From the NCBI RefSeq assembly GCF_030547185.1, contig NZ_JAUOQR010000009.1, forward strand, positions 79,316-143,315: a stretch of 64,000 nucleotides of DNA. Direction: 5' to 3'. The notes below the pieces were generated by a model that searched no databases, was not told the origin of the DNA, and was given only the letters and a program-made list of their open reading frames with translations. Each line of letters opens with the position of its first letter. The first letter of the stretch is position 1. The position numbers were made by a program, and so were the translations under genes. Of this stretch, positions 28,200 through 35,969 are shown piece by piece. The stretch is from Neptuniibacter sp. 1_MG-2023 (GTDB lineage: Bacteria; Pseudomonadota; Gammaproteobacteria; Pseudomonadales; Balneatricaceae).

Positions 28200-29003
28200 G
28201 TGACAAAGCTATATGAAGTAGCAAGCTGGCAAGAGTTTTTGGCTTTAGTGGAATCGGAAGAACTTCGTGGATGGGCATTTCGCGGTCAATGTGATGCCTC
28301 TTGGGATTTAGAAAGTTCGCTGACTCGACGACTTAAACAATTCGTCCCTAAAGATCGCTGGGCAGAGCAAGAAGGAAGAGCAATACGTGTATTTAAACGC
28401 AAAGCCCATTACTTTTTAAATGATACATCGGCTTTAGATGATGATTTCCGTTGTTTGGCGCTAATGCAGCATCATGGCGCACCGACTAGGTTATTAGATT
28501 TCACTAAATCTCCTTATGTTGCTAGTTACTTCGCTCTCCACTCCAGCACAACAACGGCTGCAGTCTATGCAGTAAACACTCCCGCACTTTGGCATGAAGC
28601 AACCCCACCGGGCTTTCCTGAGCAAACAAGAGATGCCATAGACCCTCGTAACCATGACCTGCTGCACAAGTATTACCTATCCAACCAATACCCTGTGGTG
28701 TGGCCTGGAGAGCCTTGGTCTATGGACCGTCGTATTGTTGCGCAAGCAGGGACTTTTATTATCCCTGGAAAGATTGATGTATCTGTCGCTGAGTTATTAA
28801 CTAATTACGATTATAACGATATTATTCTTGCCAAAATCATCATACCTAATGAGATAAGGTCTGAAGCGATGGAAGCGCTCTATCGAATGAATATTAGCCA
28901 TGCAACGCTCTTCCCTGATTTGGATGGTTTAGCCCGCTCAATCTCTTATGAGCTAGAGGCTAGCTGGGTTGGCTCTTCAGCAAGCGCCAATTCAAATCAG
29001 TAA
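28200..29003 (+). CDS. FRG domain-containing protein
   Basis: The 267-residue protein carries an FRG domain, recognised by GWAFRGQCDASWDLESSLTR near residues 23-42 and LMQHHGAPTRLLDFTKSP near 93-110. FRG proteins are of uncertain function; some occur near toxin and defence genes. GTG 28200 is preferred because GGAG lies 8 bases upstream; a GTG at 28131 would add 23 residues. No partner toxin or antitoxin gene adjoins. A molecular role is not assigned. Confidence 0.82.
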   Translation: MTKLYEVASWQEFLALVESEELRGWAFRGQCDASWDLESSLTRRLKQFVPKDRWAEQEGRAIRVFKRKAHYFLNDTSALDDDFRCLALMQHHGAPTRLLDFTKSPYVASYFALHSSTTTAAVYAVNTPALWHEATPPGFPEQTRDAIDPRNHDLLHKYYLSNQYPVVWPGEPWSMDRRIVAQAGTFIIPGKIDVSVAELLTNYDYNDIILAKIIIPNEIRSEAMEALYRMNISHATLFPDLDGLARSISYELEASWVGSSASANSNQ

Positions 29004-29142
29004 ACACCTATGCTTTTTATGCGGTAGTCTCTCTATGCCTTCTTGATCTAAGTAATAACTTATTCCGAGGCGCCGCATATCAATAGATATATACATATAC
29101 ACTCTTTACAATAGAGCGACTTATACTCATTAGGTAGTCACA

Positions 29143-29802
29143 ATGTATTCTCAAGCCCCTGATATAGAGTCCATTAACGCATGGACATCCCCACTCTTCG
29201 TCACTACAAATCCGGATCATGAATTTATCAAAGACGATTTGTTGGCTTATATCTATGAGTATCAAAAAAACCAATCCCATGCGATTGATAGCCATGTAGC
29301 AATAACCGCTAAACATCAGCTATTTGAAAGCAAGTTAAATTTTCTTGAGGCAGATTCTCCGGCAATCATTGAAGCCCGTCGAATGCTTGAGGAACTGCTT
29401 TCAGCGGTAGCGACCGAAGTAAACAGTGGTTGCTGGCCAGAAGGCGCGGAAGGTGATGCAACTATTATTGAATCATGGTTTCACGTTACAAGAAATGGCG
29501 GATACCATGATATTCATTCCCACCCTAATTGCTCTTGGTGCGGAATCTATTATCTGGACTCTGGCGAGTGTGAATTAAACTCTCGTAATGGCGTTAATCG
29601 CTTTTATGACCCGCGAATTAATGCTGACCATTATGCCGATGCCGGTACGGCTTACTTAGGTGAACAGGGCTTTTGGGATTTTGAGCCAGTTGAGGGGCAA
29701 ATAGTTATCTTTCCCTCCTACCTAAAACACTCTGCACTGCCCTACTTCGGGCAAAAAGACAGAGTAGTTGTCGCCTTTAACAGCATTATAGATTTGGTTT
29801 AA
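29143..29802 (+). CDS. Putative 2OG-Fe(II) oxygenase (TIGR02466 type)
   Basis: The 219-residue protein matches the family of 2-oxoglutarate-Fe(II) oxygenase-like proteins with the segment SWFHVTRNGGYHDIHSHPN, then WCGIYYLDSGE. The C-terminal FPSYLKHSALPYFG followed by RVVVAFNS supplies the distal His and the Arg for 2-oxoglutarate. The iron triad is inferred from the spaced His residues. Homologues are common in marine bacteria and phages, with unknown substrates. A terminator follows at 29836-29862. Confidence 0.82.
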   Translation: MYSQAPDIESINAWTSPLFVTTNPDHEFIKDDLLAYIYEYQKNQSHAIDSHVAITAKHQLFESKLNFLEADSPAIIEARRMLEELLSAVATEVNSGCWPEGAEGDATIIESWFHVTRNGGYHDIHSHPNCSWCGIYYLDSGECELNSRNGVNRFYDPRINADHYADAGTAYLGEQGFWDFEPVEGQIVIFPSYLKHSALPYFGQKDRVVVAFNSIIDLV

Positions 29803-29835
29803 CCAGAAAAAGACTTTAAGCAAAGCCATCCAATC

Positions 29836-29862
29836 ACCGACGGTCATACCCTGTCGGTTTTT
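29836..29862 (+). terminator. Terminator of the 2OG oxygenase gene
   Basis: ACCGAC at 29836-29841 pairs with GTCGGT at 29853-29858 and is followed by TTTTT on the plus strand. Confidence 0.78.
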
Positions 29863-29975
29863 TATATTATTTCTCTTTAAATCGCAGCTTCTACTTAGGA
29901 TATCAGACCTATTAACCACAAGTACAAGTCGCAATATTCACGCCTGCTATCGCCTAAATTAGCCGTACTTTAAAC

Positions 29976-30008
29976 AAAAAAAAGCCAACTACATGAGTTG
30001 GCTTTTTA
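29976..30008. terminator. Terminator of the lanthanide-type alcohol dehydrogenase gene
   Basis: AGCCAACT at 29983-29990 pairs with AGTTGGCT at 29996-30003. An A-run precedes and a T-run follows, so it can act in both directions, mainly for the minus-strand dehydrogenase. Confidence 0.85.
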
Positions 30009-30063
30009 TGCTGGGACAGGCTAAGCACTGGTTACAGTGCTTAGTCGTAATTCCGAAGAATTA

Positions 30064-31812
30064 CTAAGGTAGTTTGAATGTCCAAACTGTGCCACCTTGG
30101 TTAAGGTGTTTAACACGTTTAGCCACTTCACCACCCCATAGAGGTACTGCACCACCCCAACCAGAAACTACAGATAGGTACTGTGAACCATCCTGTTCCC
30201 AAGTGATTGGAGAGCCTACGATGCCTGAACCCGTGTTAAATTTGTATTTAACTTCACCGTTCTTAGCGTCTAGACCAAGCAAGTAACCTTCAGGTGTACC
30301 GAAGAATACTAAGTTACCTTTAGTAGATAACACACCACCCCATAGAGGAGAGTAGTTTTTGTAGCGCCATACTTCTTTACCAGTTTTTGGATCCATCGCA
30401 CGCATAACACCAATGTAATCATCGTTCATTGGTTTAATCGTGAACCCAGCACCTAGGTAAGCAGCACCTTTCTTATACGCTGTTGGCTCATTCCAGATAT
30501 CCATCGCCCATTCGTTTGATGGTACATAGAACAGACCTGTATCTTGGCTGTAAGAGATAGGCATCCAGTTTTTACCACCCAAGAAACCTGGGACAGCGTG
30601 TACAGAGCTACCTTTCTTACCATCTTTAGAGTCAGCAGGGTTACCTGGACGGAATGCTTCATCATAAATTGGACGACCCGTCTTAGGATCTAGACCTTTA
30701 GCCCAAGTGATTTCGTCTACAAATGGGAAACCACGGATGAAGTCACCGTTTTCACGATTTAAAACGTACATGAAACCGTTACGGTCAGCTGTTGCTGCCG
30801 CTTTAACCGTTTTGCCACCCTCTTTATAATCAAAAGAAACTAGCTCGTTTACACCATCGTAATCCCAGCCATCGTGCGGAGTTGTCTGGAAGTGCCATGA
30901 AATTTTACCTGTATCTGGATCAATCGCTAGGCGAGAAGATGAGAACAAGTTATCACCAGGACGTAGGTGAGAGTTCCAAGGAGCAGGGTTACCTGTACCG
31001 AAGAACAGTAGATCAACGTCTGCATCATAAGTACCGCCTAACCATGTAGCAGCACCACCACTTTTCCAAAGGTCGCCAGGCCATGTTTTGCCTGCTTCAC
31101 CACCGGAAATGCCGTTTTCCATTTTCTTGCCATTCTTCCAGATGTAGCCCATGTGGCCTTCAACTGTAGGACGAGTCCAAGCAATTTTACCTGTTTTAGC
31201 ATCGTAAGCTTCTACTTTACCAACGATACCGAATTCGCCACCAGATACACCTGTGATTACTTTACCTTTTACAATCATTGGTGCAGCTGTAATAGAGTAA
31301 CCCGCTTTGTAATCTTCAACTGTTTTCTTCCAAACGACTTTACCGGTCTTGTTGTTTAGGGCAACAAGTTTAGCATCGAGCGTACCGAAGATAACAAGGT
31401 CATCATATAGTGCAACACCACGGTTGATAACGTCACAGCAAGGCATAATGCCGTCAGGTAGACGTGCATTGTATTCCCATAGCTCTTCACCTGTTTTAGT
31501 GTCAACAGCGAATACGCGAGAGTAAGATGCAGTAACGTACATTACGCCATCTTTAACCATCGGCTGAGATTCTTGACCGCGCTGTTTTTCACCACCGAAA
31601 GAAAACGCCCAAACGGGACGCATATCTTTAACTGTTTCTGTATTGATTTTGTCCATTGGACTATAGCGTTGACCACGAAGGCCCATGCCGTAAGTCAATA
31701 CATCACCTGTTGTCATCTGGTCGTTAAGGATATCTTTATCAGTAACACCAGCTTGAGCCGTGCCAGCAATAGCCATTGCTGCAACTAAGGCTGACAGAGT
31801 GAATTTCTTCAT
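30064..31812 (-). CDS. pedH: PQQ-dependent alcohol dehydrogenase, lanthanide type (PedH-like)
   Basis: The 582-residue periplasmic quinoprotein oxidises primary alcohols with PQQ and a metal. It has a signal peptide (ending TAQA near residue 21), an eight-bladed propeller with WGG/W-type repeats and the adjacent-Cys pair C125-C126 (MPCCDV) that stacks on PQQ. The metal and catalytic segment is [11 protein letters not shown], with Asp317 and Asp319. In XoxF and PedH the second Asp coordinates a lanthanide; calcium enzymes have Ala or Ser there. Lanthanide use is therefore a strong inference from sequence. The 5' end faces the relay-system genes. The likely electron acceptor is the PedF cytochrome encoded at 34769-35218. 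Confidence 0.93.
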   Translation of the reverse strand: MKKFTLSALVAAMAIAGTAQAGVTDKDILNDQMTTGDVLTYGMGLRGQRYSPMDKINTETVKDMRPVWAFSFGGEKQRGQESQPMVKDGVMYVTASYSRVFAVDTKTGEELWEYNARLPDGIMPCCDVINRGVALYDDLVIFGTLDAKLVALNNKTGKVVWKKTVEDYKAGYSITAAPMIVKGKVITGVSGGEFGIVGKVEAYDAKTGKIAWTRPTVEGHMGYIWKNGKKMENGISGGEAGKTWPGDLWKSGGAATWLGGTYDADVDLLFFGTGNPAPWNSHLRPGDNLFSSSRLAIDPDTGKISWHFQTTPHDGWDYDGVNELVSFDYKEGGKTVKAAATADRNGFMYVLNRENGDFIRGFPFVDEITWAKGLDPKTGRPIYDEAFRPGNPADSKDGKKGSSVHAVPGFLGGKNWMPISYSQDTGLFYVPSNEWAMDIWNEPTAYKKGAAYLGAGFTIKPMNDDYIGVMRAMDPKTGKEVWRYKNYSPLWGGVLSTKGNLVFFGTPEGYLLGLDAKNGEVKYKFNTGSGIVGSPITWEQDGSQYLSVVSGWGGAVPLWGGEVAKRVKHLNQGGTVWTFKLP

Positions 31813-32109
31813 TGTACGCTCCTCTACGGATATTTATTATTAGCGTTCAGAGAGAGTCGGGAAAAATTCCCAATCCATGCACACATTGTTTTTCTTTACC
31901 GCTTTTTCAACAATTAAACAGCGGAAGTAGTTTTGTCATCACTTAGTAGTAATACCAGAAATACAAGAAATACAAATACAACCAATCTGTTTTATTTATT
32001 TCTTTTAATACAATAAGTTAGCAGCCTTTCGGCTGCTGTATAGGGTAAGGGTCTGATGAAGCTACTTTTGGGAGGATTTTATAGATAGACGGGAAAGGCG
32101 CCGGGGTAA
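31813..32109. promoter_or_regulatory. Leader and promoter region of the lanthanide-type dehydrogenase gene
   Basis: This gap carries the minus-strand promoter of the dehydrogenase and the 3' end of the relay hydrolase transcript. A hairpin GCAGCC/GGCTGC (32021-32036) has only a weak T-rich tail on the minus strand and may terminate the upstream genes. CACTTAGTAGTA (31940-31951) loosely resembles the repeated TACTTNNGTACTA motif, one base short. GGAG precedes the ATG at 31812. Confidence 0.45.
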
Positions 32110-33033
32110 TTAAAAATACAAGTCTTCGTATTTGGGATATAGGTGGGCAACCGTCTTAATGAACTCAAGTTTAGTCAATTTAATTGAGTCAAATTCCGCA
32201 CTTATTGGCAGCTTAATCACTTCAGTCATGCTCAAACCTGCCTTAGCAGACTCAGTTAATGTTTTATCAAGCCATTTCAAGTATGACGTCATCTGCTCCA
32301 GCGGACGGTCATCCATAGTGACAGGGCCATGCCCAGGGACTAGATATTTATACTTATAATTTTTAAGCTGATTGATTTCATCAATCCAAACACCTAACCC
32401 AGGTGTATGCGGCGTTGTTAAGGCGCGCTGATAAAAAACAATGTCAGAAGCAAAAAGCACCCCTGTTTTTTCATCGTATATAACCAAATCCGAACCCGTA
32501 TGCCCCGTAAAAGCACTAAACTTAAAACGATGGCTACCTAAGTCCAAATGATCGATGTCTAATGTTTTTGTTGGCAGAAAGACTTCTGTAGATCGCATCC
32601 AATCCCCGACTAAGCTATACATATTTTCTGCAAAGTCATTACCGTCGCTCTTGATCTGTTGCTGTGTTTTAGGAAGCGAAAGTATCTCAAGATCTTTAAA
32701 CGCTTGATTCCCTAAAAAGTGATCAGGGTGATGATGGGTATTAAATACATACTTAATTGGCTTATCCGTCACCGATTCGATGACCTTGCGCATCTCTTTG
32801 CCGTATTTTAACGAAGGGCCGGTATCTATAACGACAACACCTTCTTCGGTCACCACAAACCCTGTATTGACAATATTTCCTCCATTTTTATTGGAGAAGT
32901 CTTCAAGCTTACCTTGCAAGACCCACGTATTATCAGTTATTTTTTGTGGTTTTAAATCATAGCTAAAAGGTGCCGCTAACACAGGCCCAGCTATAAATAA
33001 TAAACTTGCTACAAGTGTTTTTTTGCTGATCAT
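32110..33033 (-). CDS. Quinoprotein relay system zinc metallohydrolase
   Basis: The 307-residue periplasmic protein has a signal peptide (ending GPVLA near residue 20) and the metallo-beta-lactamase motif HHHPDH at about 100-105. Further ligands lie in FTGHTGSD and GVLFASD, and in LVPGHGPV. Proteins of this group occur only beside quinoprotein dehydrogenases and a SoxYZ-like carrier, as here. The molecular substrate is not known. ATG 33033 is chosen because GGAGT lies 8 bases upstream; a TTG two codons earlier is the alternative. It is the last gene of the pedF-to-hydrolase operon. Confidence 0.88.
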   Translation of the reverse strand: MISKKTLVASLLFIAGPVLAAPFSYDLKPQKITDNTWVLQGKLEDFSNKNGGNIVNTGFVVTEEGVVVIDTGPSLKYGKEMRKVIESVTDKPIKYVFNTHHHPDHFLGNQAFKDLEILSLPKTQQQIKSDGNDFAENMYSLVGDWMRSTEVFLPTKTLDIDHLDLGSHRFKFSAFTGHTGSDLVIYDEKTGVLFASDIVFYQRALTTPHTPGLGVWIDEINQLKNYKYKYLVPGHGPVTMDDRPLEQMTSYLKWLDKTLTESAKAGLSMTEVIKLPISAEFDSIKLTKLEFIKTVAHLYPKYEDLYF

Positions 33034-33051
33034 TAGCAATACTCCTGAACT

Positions 33052-33801
33052 TTAAAGTTCTTGCTCAAATTCGTTGCCGCCATTGTCTCTTAACCAGACA
33101 CTGTGCTTTTTAGTGGCATCACGAACATCAAAGGAGATAACCGGATTTTCACTCACTGGAGGTGATAGCTCCATATGTGCTAATTGCTCACCTTCGGCAT
33201 CACGAACAGCAATTTTTTCAATGTAAAATTCAGGTATTGCGTCAACTAACCCTGTATCCATTGGGTGAATAACTTTGAATTTATAGCGCCCACCCTCCTC
33301 TCTCGGAAAGAGTCGGCTTTTCATTTCACCTAGATGACTTTCCCAGTAAGGATCTGCATTAGCCATACTTGGCGTTGAACAACCGCCACCTGCAGCTTCT
33401 AGATAGCTGCCGCCTACATGCCAAACACCATCTTTAGTCAATACGGCAGCTCTTACAGCGGTGCTTTGCTGCACTTTAATTCGTAAAGAAACTCTAGGAA
33501 CTATTTCAGGATGAGGGTAGTAGGTAAGAATATGTTGAATGGGGTTTAGATCTGCCCAGGAAACAATACGTTCAATATCACCACTTAACGCACTCGCGTC
33601 AATCGTCATAGGAACTTGTGTAGGGTCTTCAGCAAAGCTTGGTAGTTCGACTTTTATACGATCATCAAATACGTATTTATCATTACCAATAAATTTTTCT
33701 CGAAGATAGTCCCATAAAGGGGACTCTAAGGGGTCCGTAACAGCATAGGCTGGAAATGATATGACAGCACTTAACACTAAGGCTGATAGTTTACGCTTCA
33801 T
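33052..33801 (-). CDS. Quinoprotein dehydrogenase-associated SoxYZ-like carrier
   Basis: The 249-residue secreted protein begins with a signal peptide (cleavage after AYA near residue 20). Its first part resembles SoxY, ending in the swinging-arm-like GGGCSTP with Cys141. The second part (about 150-249) resembles SoxZ. In the Sox system the Cys carries a thiol-bound intermediate; in quinoprotein clusters this fused carrier is conserved with the zinc hydrolase, so a thiol-linked relay is inferred but unproven. It lies 12-18 bases upstream of the hydrolase gene on the same strand. Confidence 0.88.
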   Translation of the reverse strand: MKRKLSALVLSAVISFPAYAVTDPLESPLWDYLREKFIGNDKYVFDDRIKVELPSFAEDPTQVPMTIDASALSGDIERIVSWADLNPIQHILTYYPHPEIVPRVSLRIKVQQSTAVRAAVLTKDGVWHVGGSYLEAAGGGCSTPSMANADPYWESHLGEMKSRLFPREEGGRYKFKVIHPMDTGLVDAIPEFYIEKIAVRDAEGEQLAHMELSPPVSENPVISFDVRDATKKHSVWLRDNGGNEFEQEL

Positions 33802-33855
33802 ATTTAGACCCCTTATTATTTTTTTATTAGTTCAAGTCGTCACTCAAGTCCCCTA

Positions 33856-34776
33856 CTATTTAGCAACCTCTAGGTACAAGGCTGGCTTTTCATAGGTTAA
33901 ACCATAAGAGTGGTAGATTTTAGCCATATCACCGTTGCGGACCATTTTGTCAACAACCTCTTCGATGGCATAACCTAACTGGCGATAACTAGTTTTAACC
34001 GCCATACCAATATCCCATTTCTGTTTACCCATAGAAGGGTAGCTGTTTGTAGCAAATTTAAAGTTAGGATCACCGGCTTTATTAACTAACCAGTCAACCT
34101 CTGCCCTCATTGCCATCACTGCATCAACTTCACCTTTTTGCATCCCTTTAAAGGCTTCACGTGCATTTGTGTAGTGATGCGTTTTATCTCGCATACGGCC
34201 ACCAAAAGCAGACGTTAGATAAAAGTCTGGCAGACTATCGATTTCAACACCTATAGGATGGTATTGAAAAACAGCCATTGTTGAGACGTTTTCGATTTTC
34301 CGACTATCGTAAGTCACCTTCCAACTTTCGCGCTGGTATGGACCAAACATGACCACCATGTCGTTAATAACAGCACCAGTGGAATCTTGCATGTAGGCAA
34401 ATTCACGGTCATAAGGAACACGCATCATTACATCAGCTACGTTTTTGAGTGCTAGTGCCCCTTGCTCCTCATTTTTGTCTAGATAATGCCCTTTCCAAAC
34501 ATTATTTCGCAGATCGTCTTCAAGGTTTTCATCGGGGGTAATCCAATGGGTCTTGAAATCAACACCTAAGCCTTCAGCTATACGCTTACCAACTTCAACA
34601 TCAACACCGACAGCCTCTCCATCTTCTATATAAGAATAAGGAGGGAAGTCCCGATAAAAACCAACCGTCAAATAACCGCTATCTATTACATCGTCATAAT
34701 AACGAGCTTGCGCCAGACTGCTAAGCAGGCTGGCGCAAGTGAAAACAGTAGCGCAAAATAGGCTATGTTTATTCAT
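33856..34776 (-). CDS. Quinoprotein-associated periplasmic solute-binding protein (XoxJ/MoxJ-like)
   Basis: The roughly 306-residue protein has a signal peptide and a family 3 solute-binding fold (SGYLTVGFYRDFPPYSYIE, then GVDVEVGKRIAEGLG). No ABC permease or ATPase adjoins. Homologues next to PQQ dehydrogenases are thought to bind apo-dehydrogenase and assist activation, as proposed for MoxJ and XoxJ, and do not import a solute. ATG 34776 is preferred; GTG 34785 would add three residues. It overlaps the 3' end of pedF, so the two are translationally linked. Confidence 0.88.
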   Translation of the reverse strand: MNKHSLFCATVFTCASLLSSLAQARYYDDVIDSGYLTVGFYRDFPPYSYIEDGEAVGVDVEVGKRIAEGLGVDFKTHWITPDENLEDDLRNNVWKGHYLDKNEEQGALALKNVADVMMRVPYDREFAYMQDSTGAVINDMVVMFGPYQRESWKVTYDSRKIENVSTMAVFQYHPIGVEIDSLPDFYLTSAFGGRMRDKTHHYTNAREAFKGMQKGEVDAVMAMRAEVDWLVNKAGDPNFKFATNSYPSMGKQKWDIGMAVKTSYRQLGYAIEEVVDKMVRNGDMAKIYHSYGLTYEKPALYLEVAK

Positions 34777-35218
34777 CAGTAGCACGAGTCTCTAAGTATG
34801 CACGGATTGCCCATAAGGCTTCTTGGCTAAGTGAGTCTGCCATTTTAGGCATGTAAACACGACCATCACGTACAGCACCATTGATTACGCGATATTTAAA
34901 CCATTCATCGCCTTCAAGGCCTGGTTCTAAATAACGTAGATCCGGTGCAATACCACCAGAAATAGCATCAAGACCATGACAACGTGCACAGTTTTGAGTG
35001 TAAGCAGATGTACCGATCTCTACTGCAAGCTTATGGTTTTCATAGTCAGGCGTATAGGGGTTGGACTCTAACCACTCTTCCCCTAGCATTTTAAGACCTG
35101 TTACATCAACAGCCTGTGGTGTTACATCACCGTGTGCCATTACTTGGCCAGATAGAACTGCCGTAAGCATTCCCGCTGTCGTTAATCCTAATATTTTTTT
35201 ATTGATAGACATCTTCAT
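34769..35218 (-). CDS. pedF: Cytochrome c-550 PedF, electron acceptor of the alcohol dehydrogenases
   Basis: The 149-residue protein has a signal peptide (to about residue 28) and one c-type heme site CARCH (Cys77, Cys80, His81), with a Met ligand in VYMPKM. The PedF-type features are HGDVTPQAV after the cleavage site and SGGIAPDLRYL after the heme. It would take electrons from both PQQ dehydrogenases in the periplasm. It is the first gene of the pedF - binding protein - SoxYZ-like - hydrolase operon and is divergent from the calcium-type dehydrogenase gene. Confidence 0.9.
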   Translation of the reverse strand: MKMSINKKILGLTTAGMLTAVLSGQVMAHGDVTPQAVDVTGLKMLGEEWLESNPYTPDYENHKLAVEIGTSAYTQNCARCHGLDAISGGIAPDLRYLEPGLEGDEWFKYRVINGAVRDGRVYMPKMADSLSQEALWAIRAYLETRATDE

Positions 35219-35969
35219 TCACCACTTAGTTTTTATACGGTCCGCCTTGCCTGGTATAACACTGTGTCGATAAAGACCAGGCTCTACTCTTTGCAATCTT
35301 CCTAATCGCAGCCGGCGAGAATTCTTAGTTATTGGCAGAAGTCACCCACTTCAGCCGTTCTCCCTATATGATATTGCTAGTGCAAAATCAGCAAGAATTG
35401 TACTTTGGGTTCCAAAAACTACTCCCTTGGTATCAAACCATCTACACAGTAGTGCTTAAGTACTATATTCTCGCCTAGACAAATAGAACCAAAGTTCTAA
35501 GTTATCAGATATAAATACGAATGATTCTCCATTACTGGAATGGTGTTTTATACCTCCTATTCAAACTAAAAGAATGGAAGCCCCGCCGAGGAAGAGCTCT
35601 TTTCTACAAAACTGTCAAATTGATATTGATACCTTCTATGACCTCTTTTAACTGTAATCATTCAGCTCAGCCTTATATTTCATGCCCTTTCAACTTATCA
35701 CCCAGCAACTGAATGCAAGATAAATAAAACATACAAATTCATTAGGATGTTTCTTTATCAATAACTTATGCGCTTTAGCAAAGTATTAGTTTTTCGCTTT
35801 TTCTCGCGAAAATATCCCGATATTGAGAGGCATATTTCCCTTAAGGAAGGGCTTCGATCCCATGTTACTTGGGCTTGTTTCCGTAGCCGCATCTCTGCTG
35901 GCAAAACTAGAATCTCAGTGCTCAATTTACAAAAAAATAAAACGCTATTCGTTTACAGGGTTTATAAAA
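35219..35969. promoter_or_regulatory. Long divergent control region between pedF and exaA
   Basis: This 751-base region has no convincing gene; frames at 35521-35712 and 35768-36052 look fortuitous. Three matches to a TACTTNNGTACTA-like motif cluster near its left part: 35401-35413, 35453-35465, and 35484-35496 on the minus strand. CCTTGGTATCAAA lies at 35425-35437. The motifs are 183-270 bases from the pedF start and 470-560 bases from the exaA start. Unless another promoter lies further right, exaA has a long leader. Confidence 0.5.

Noticed and set aside
33856..34776. Binding protein considered as part of an amino acid importer
   Set aside because: No permease or ATPase adjoins, and its operon partners are quinoprotein accessory genes, so a MoxJ/XoxJ-like role fits better.
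35823..35969. Upstream in-frame extension of exaA
   Set aside because: It would place 49 residues before a normal signal peptide; AGGG before ATG 35970 marks the real start.
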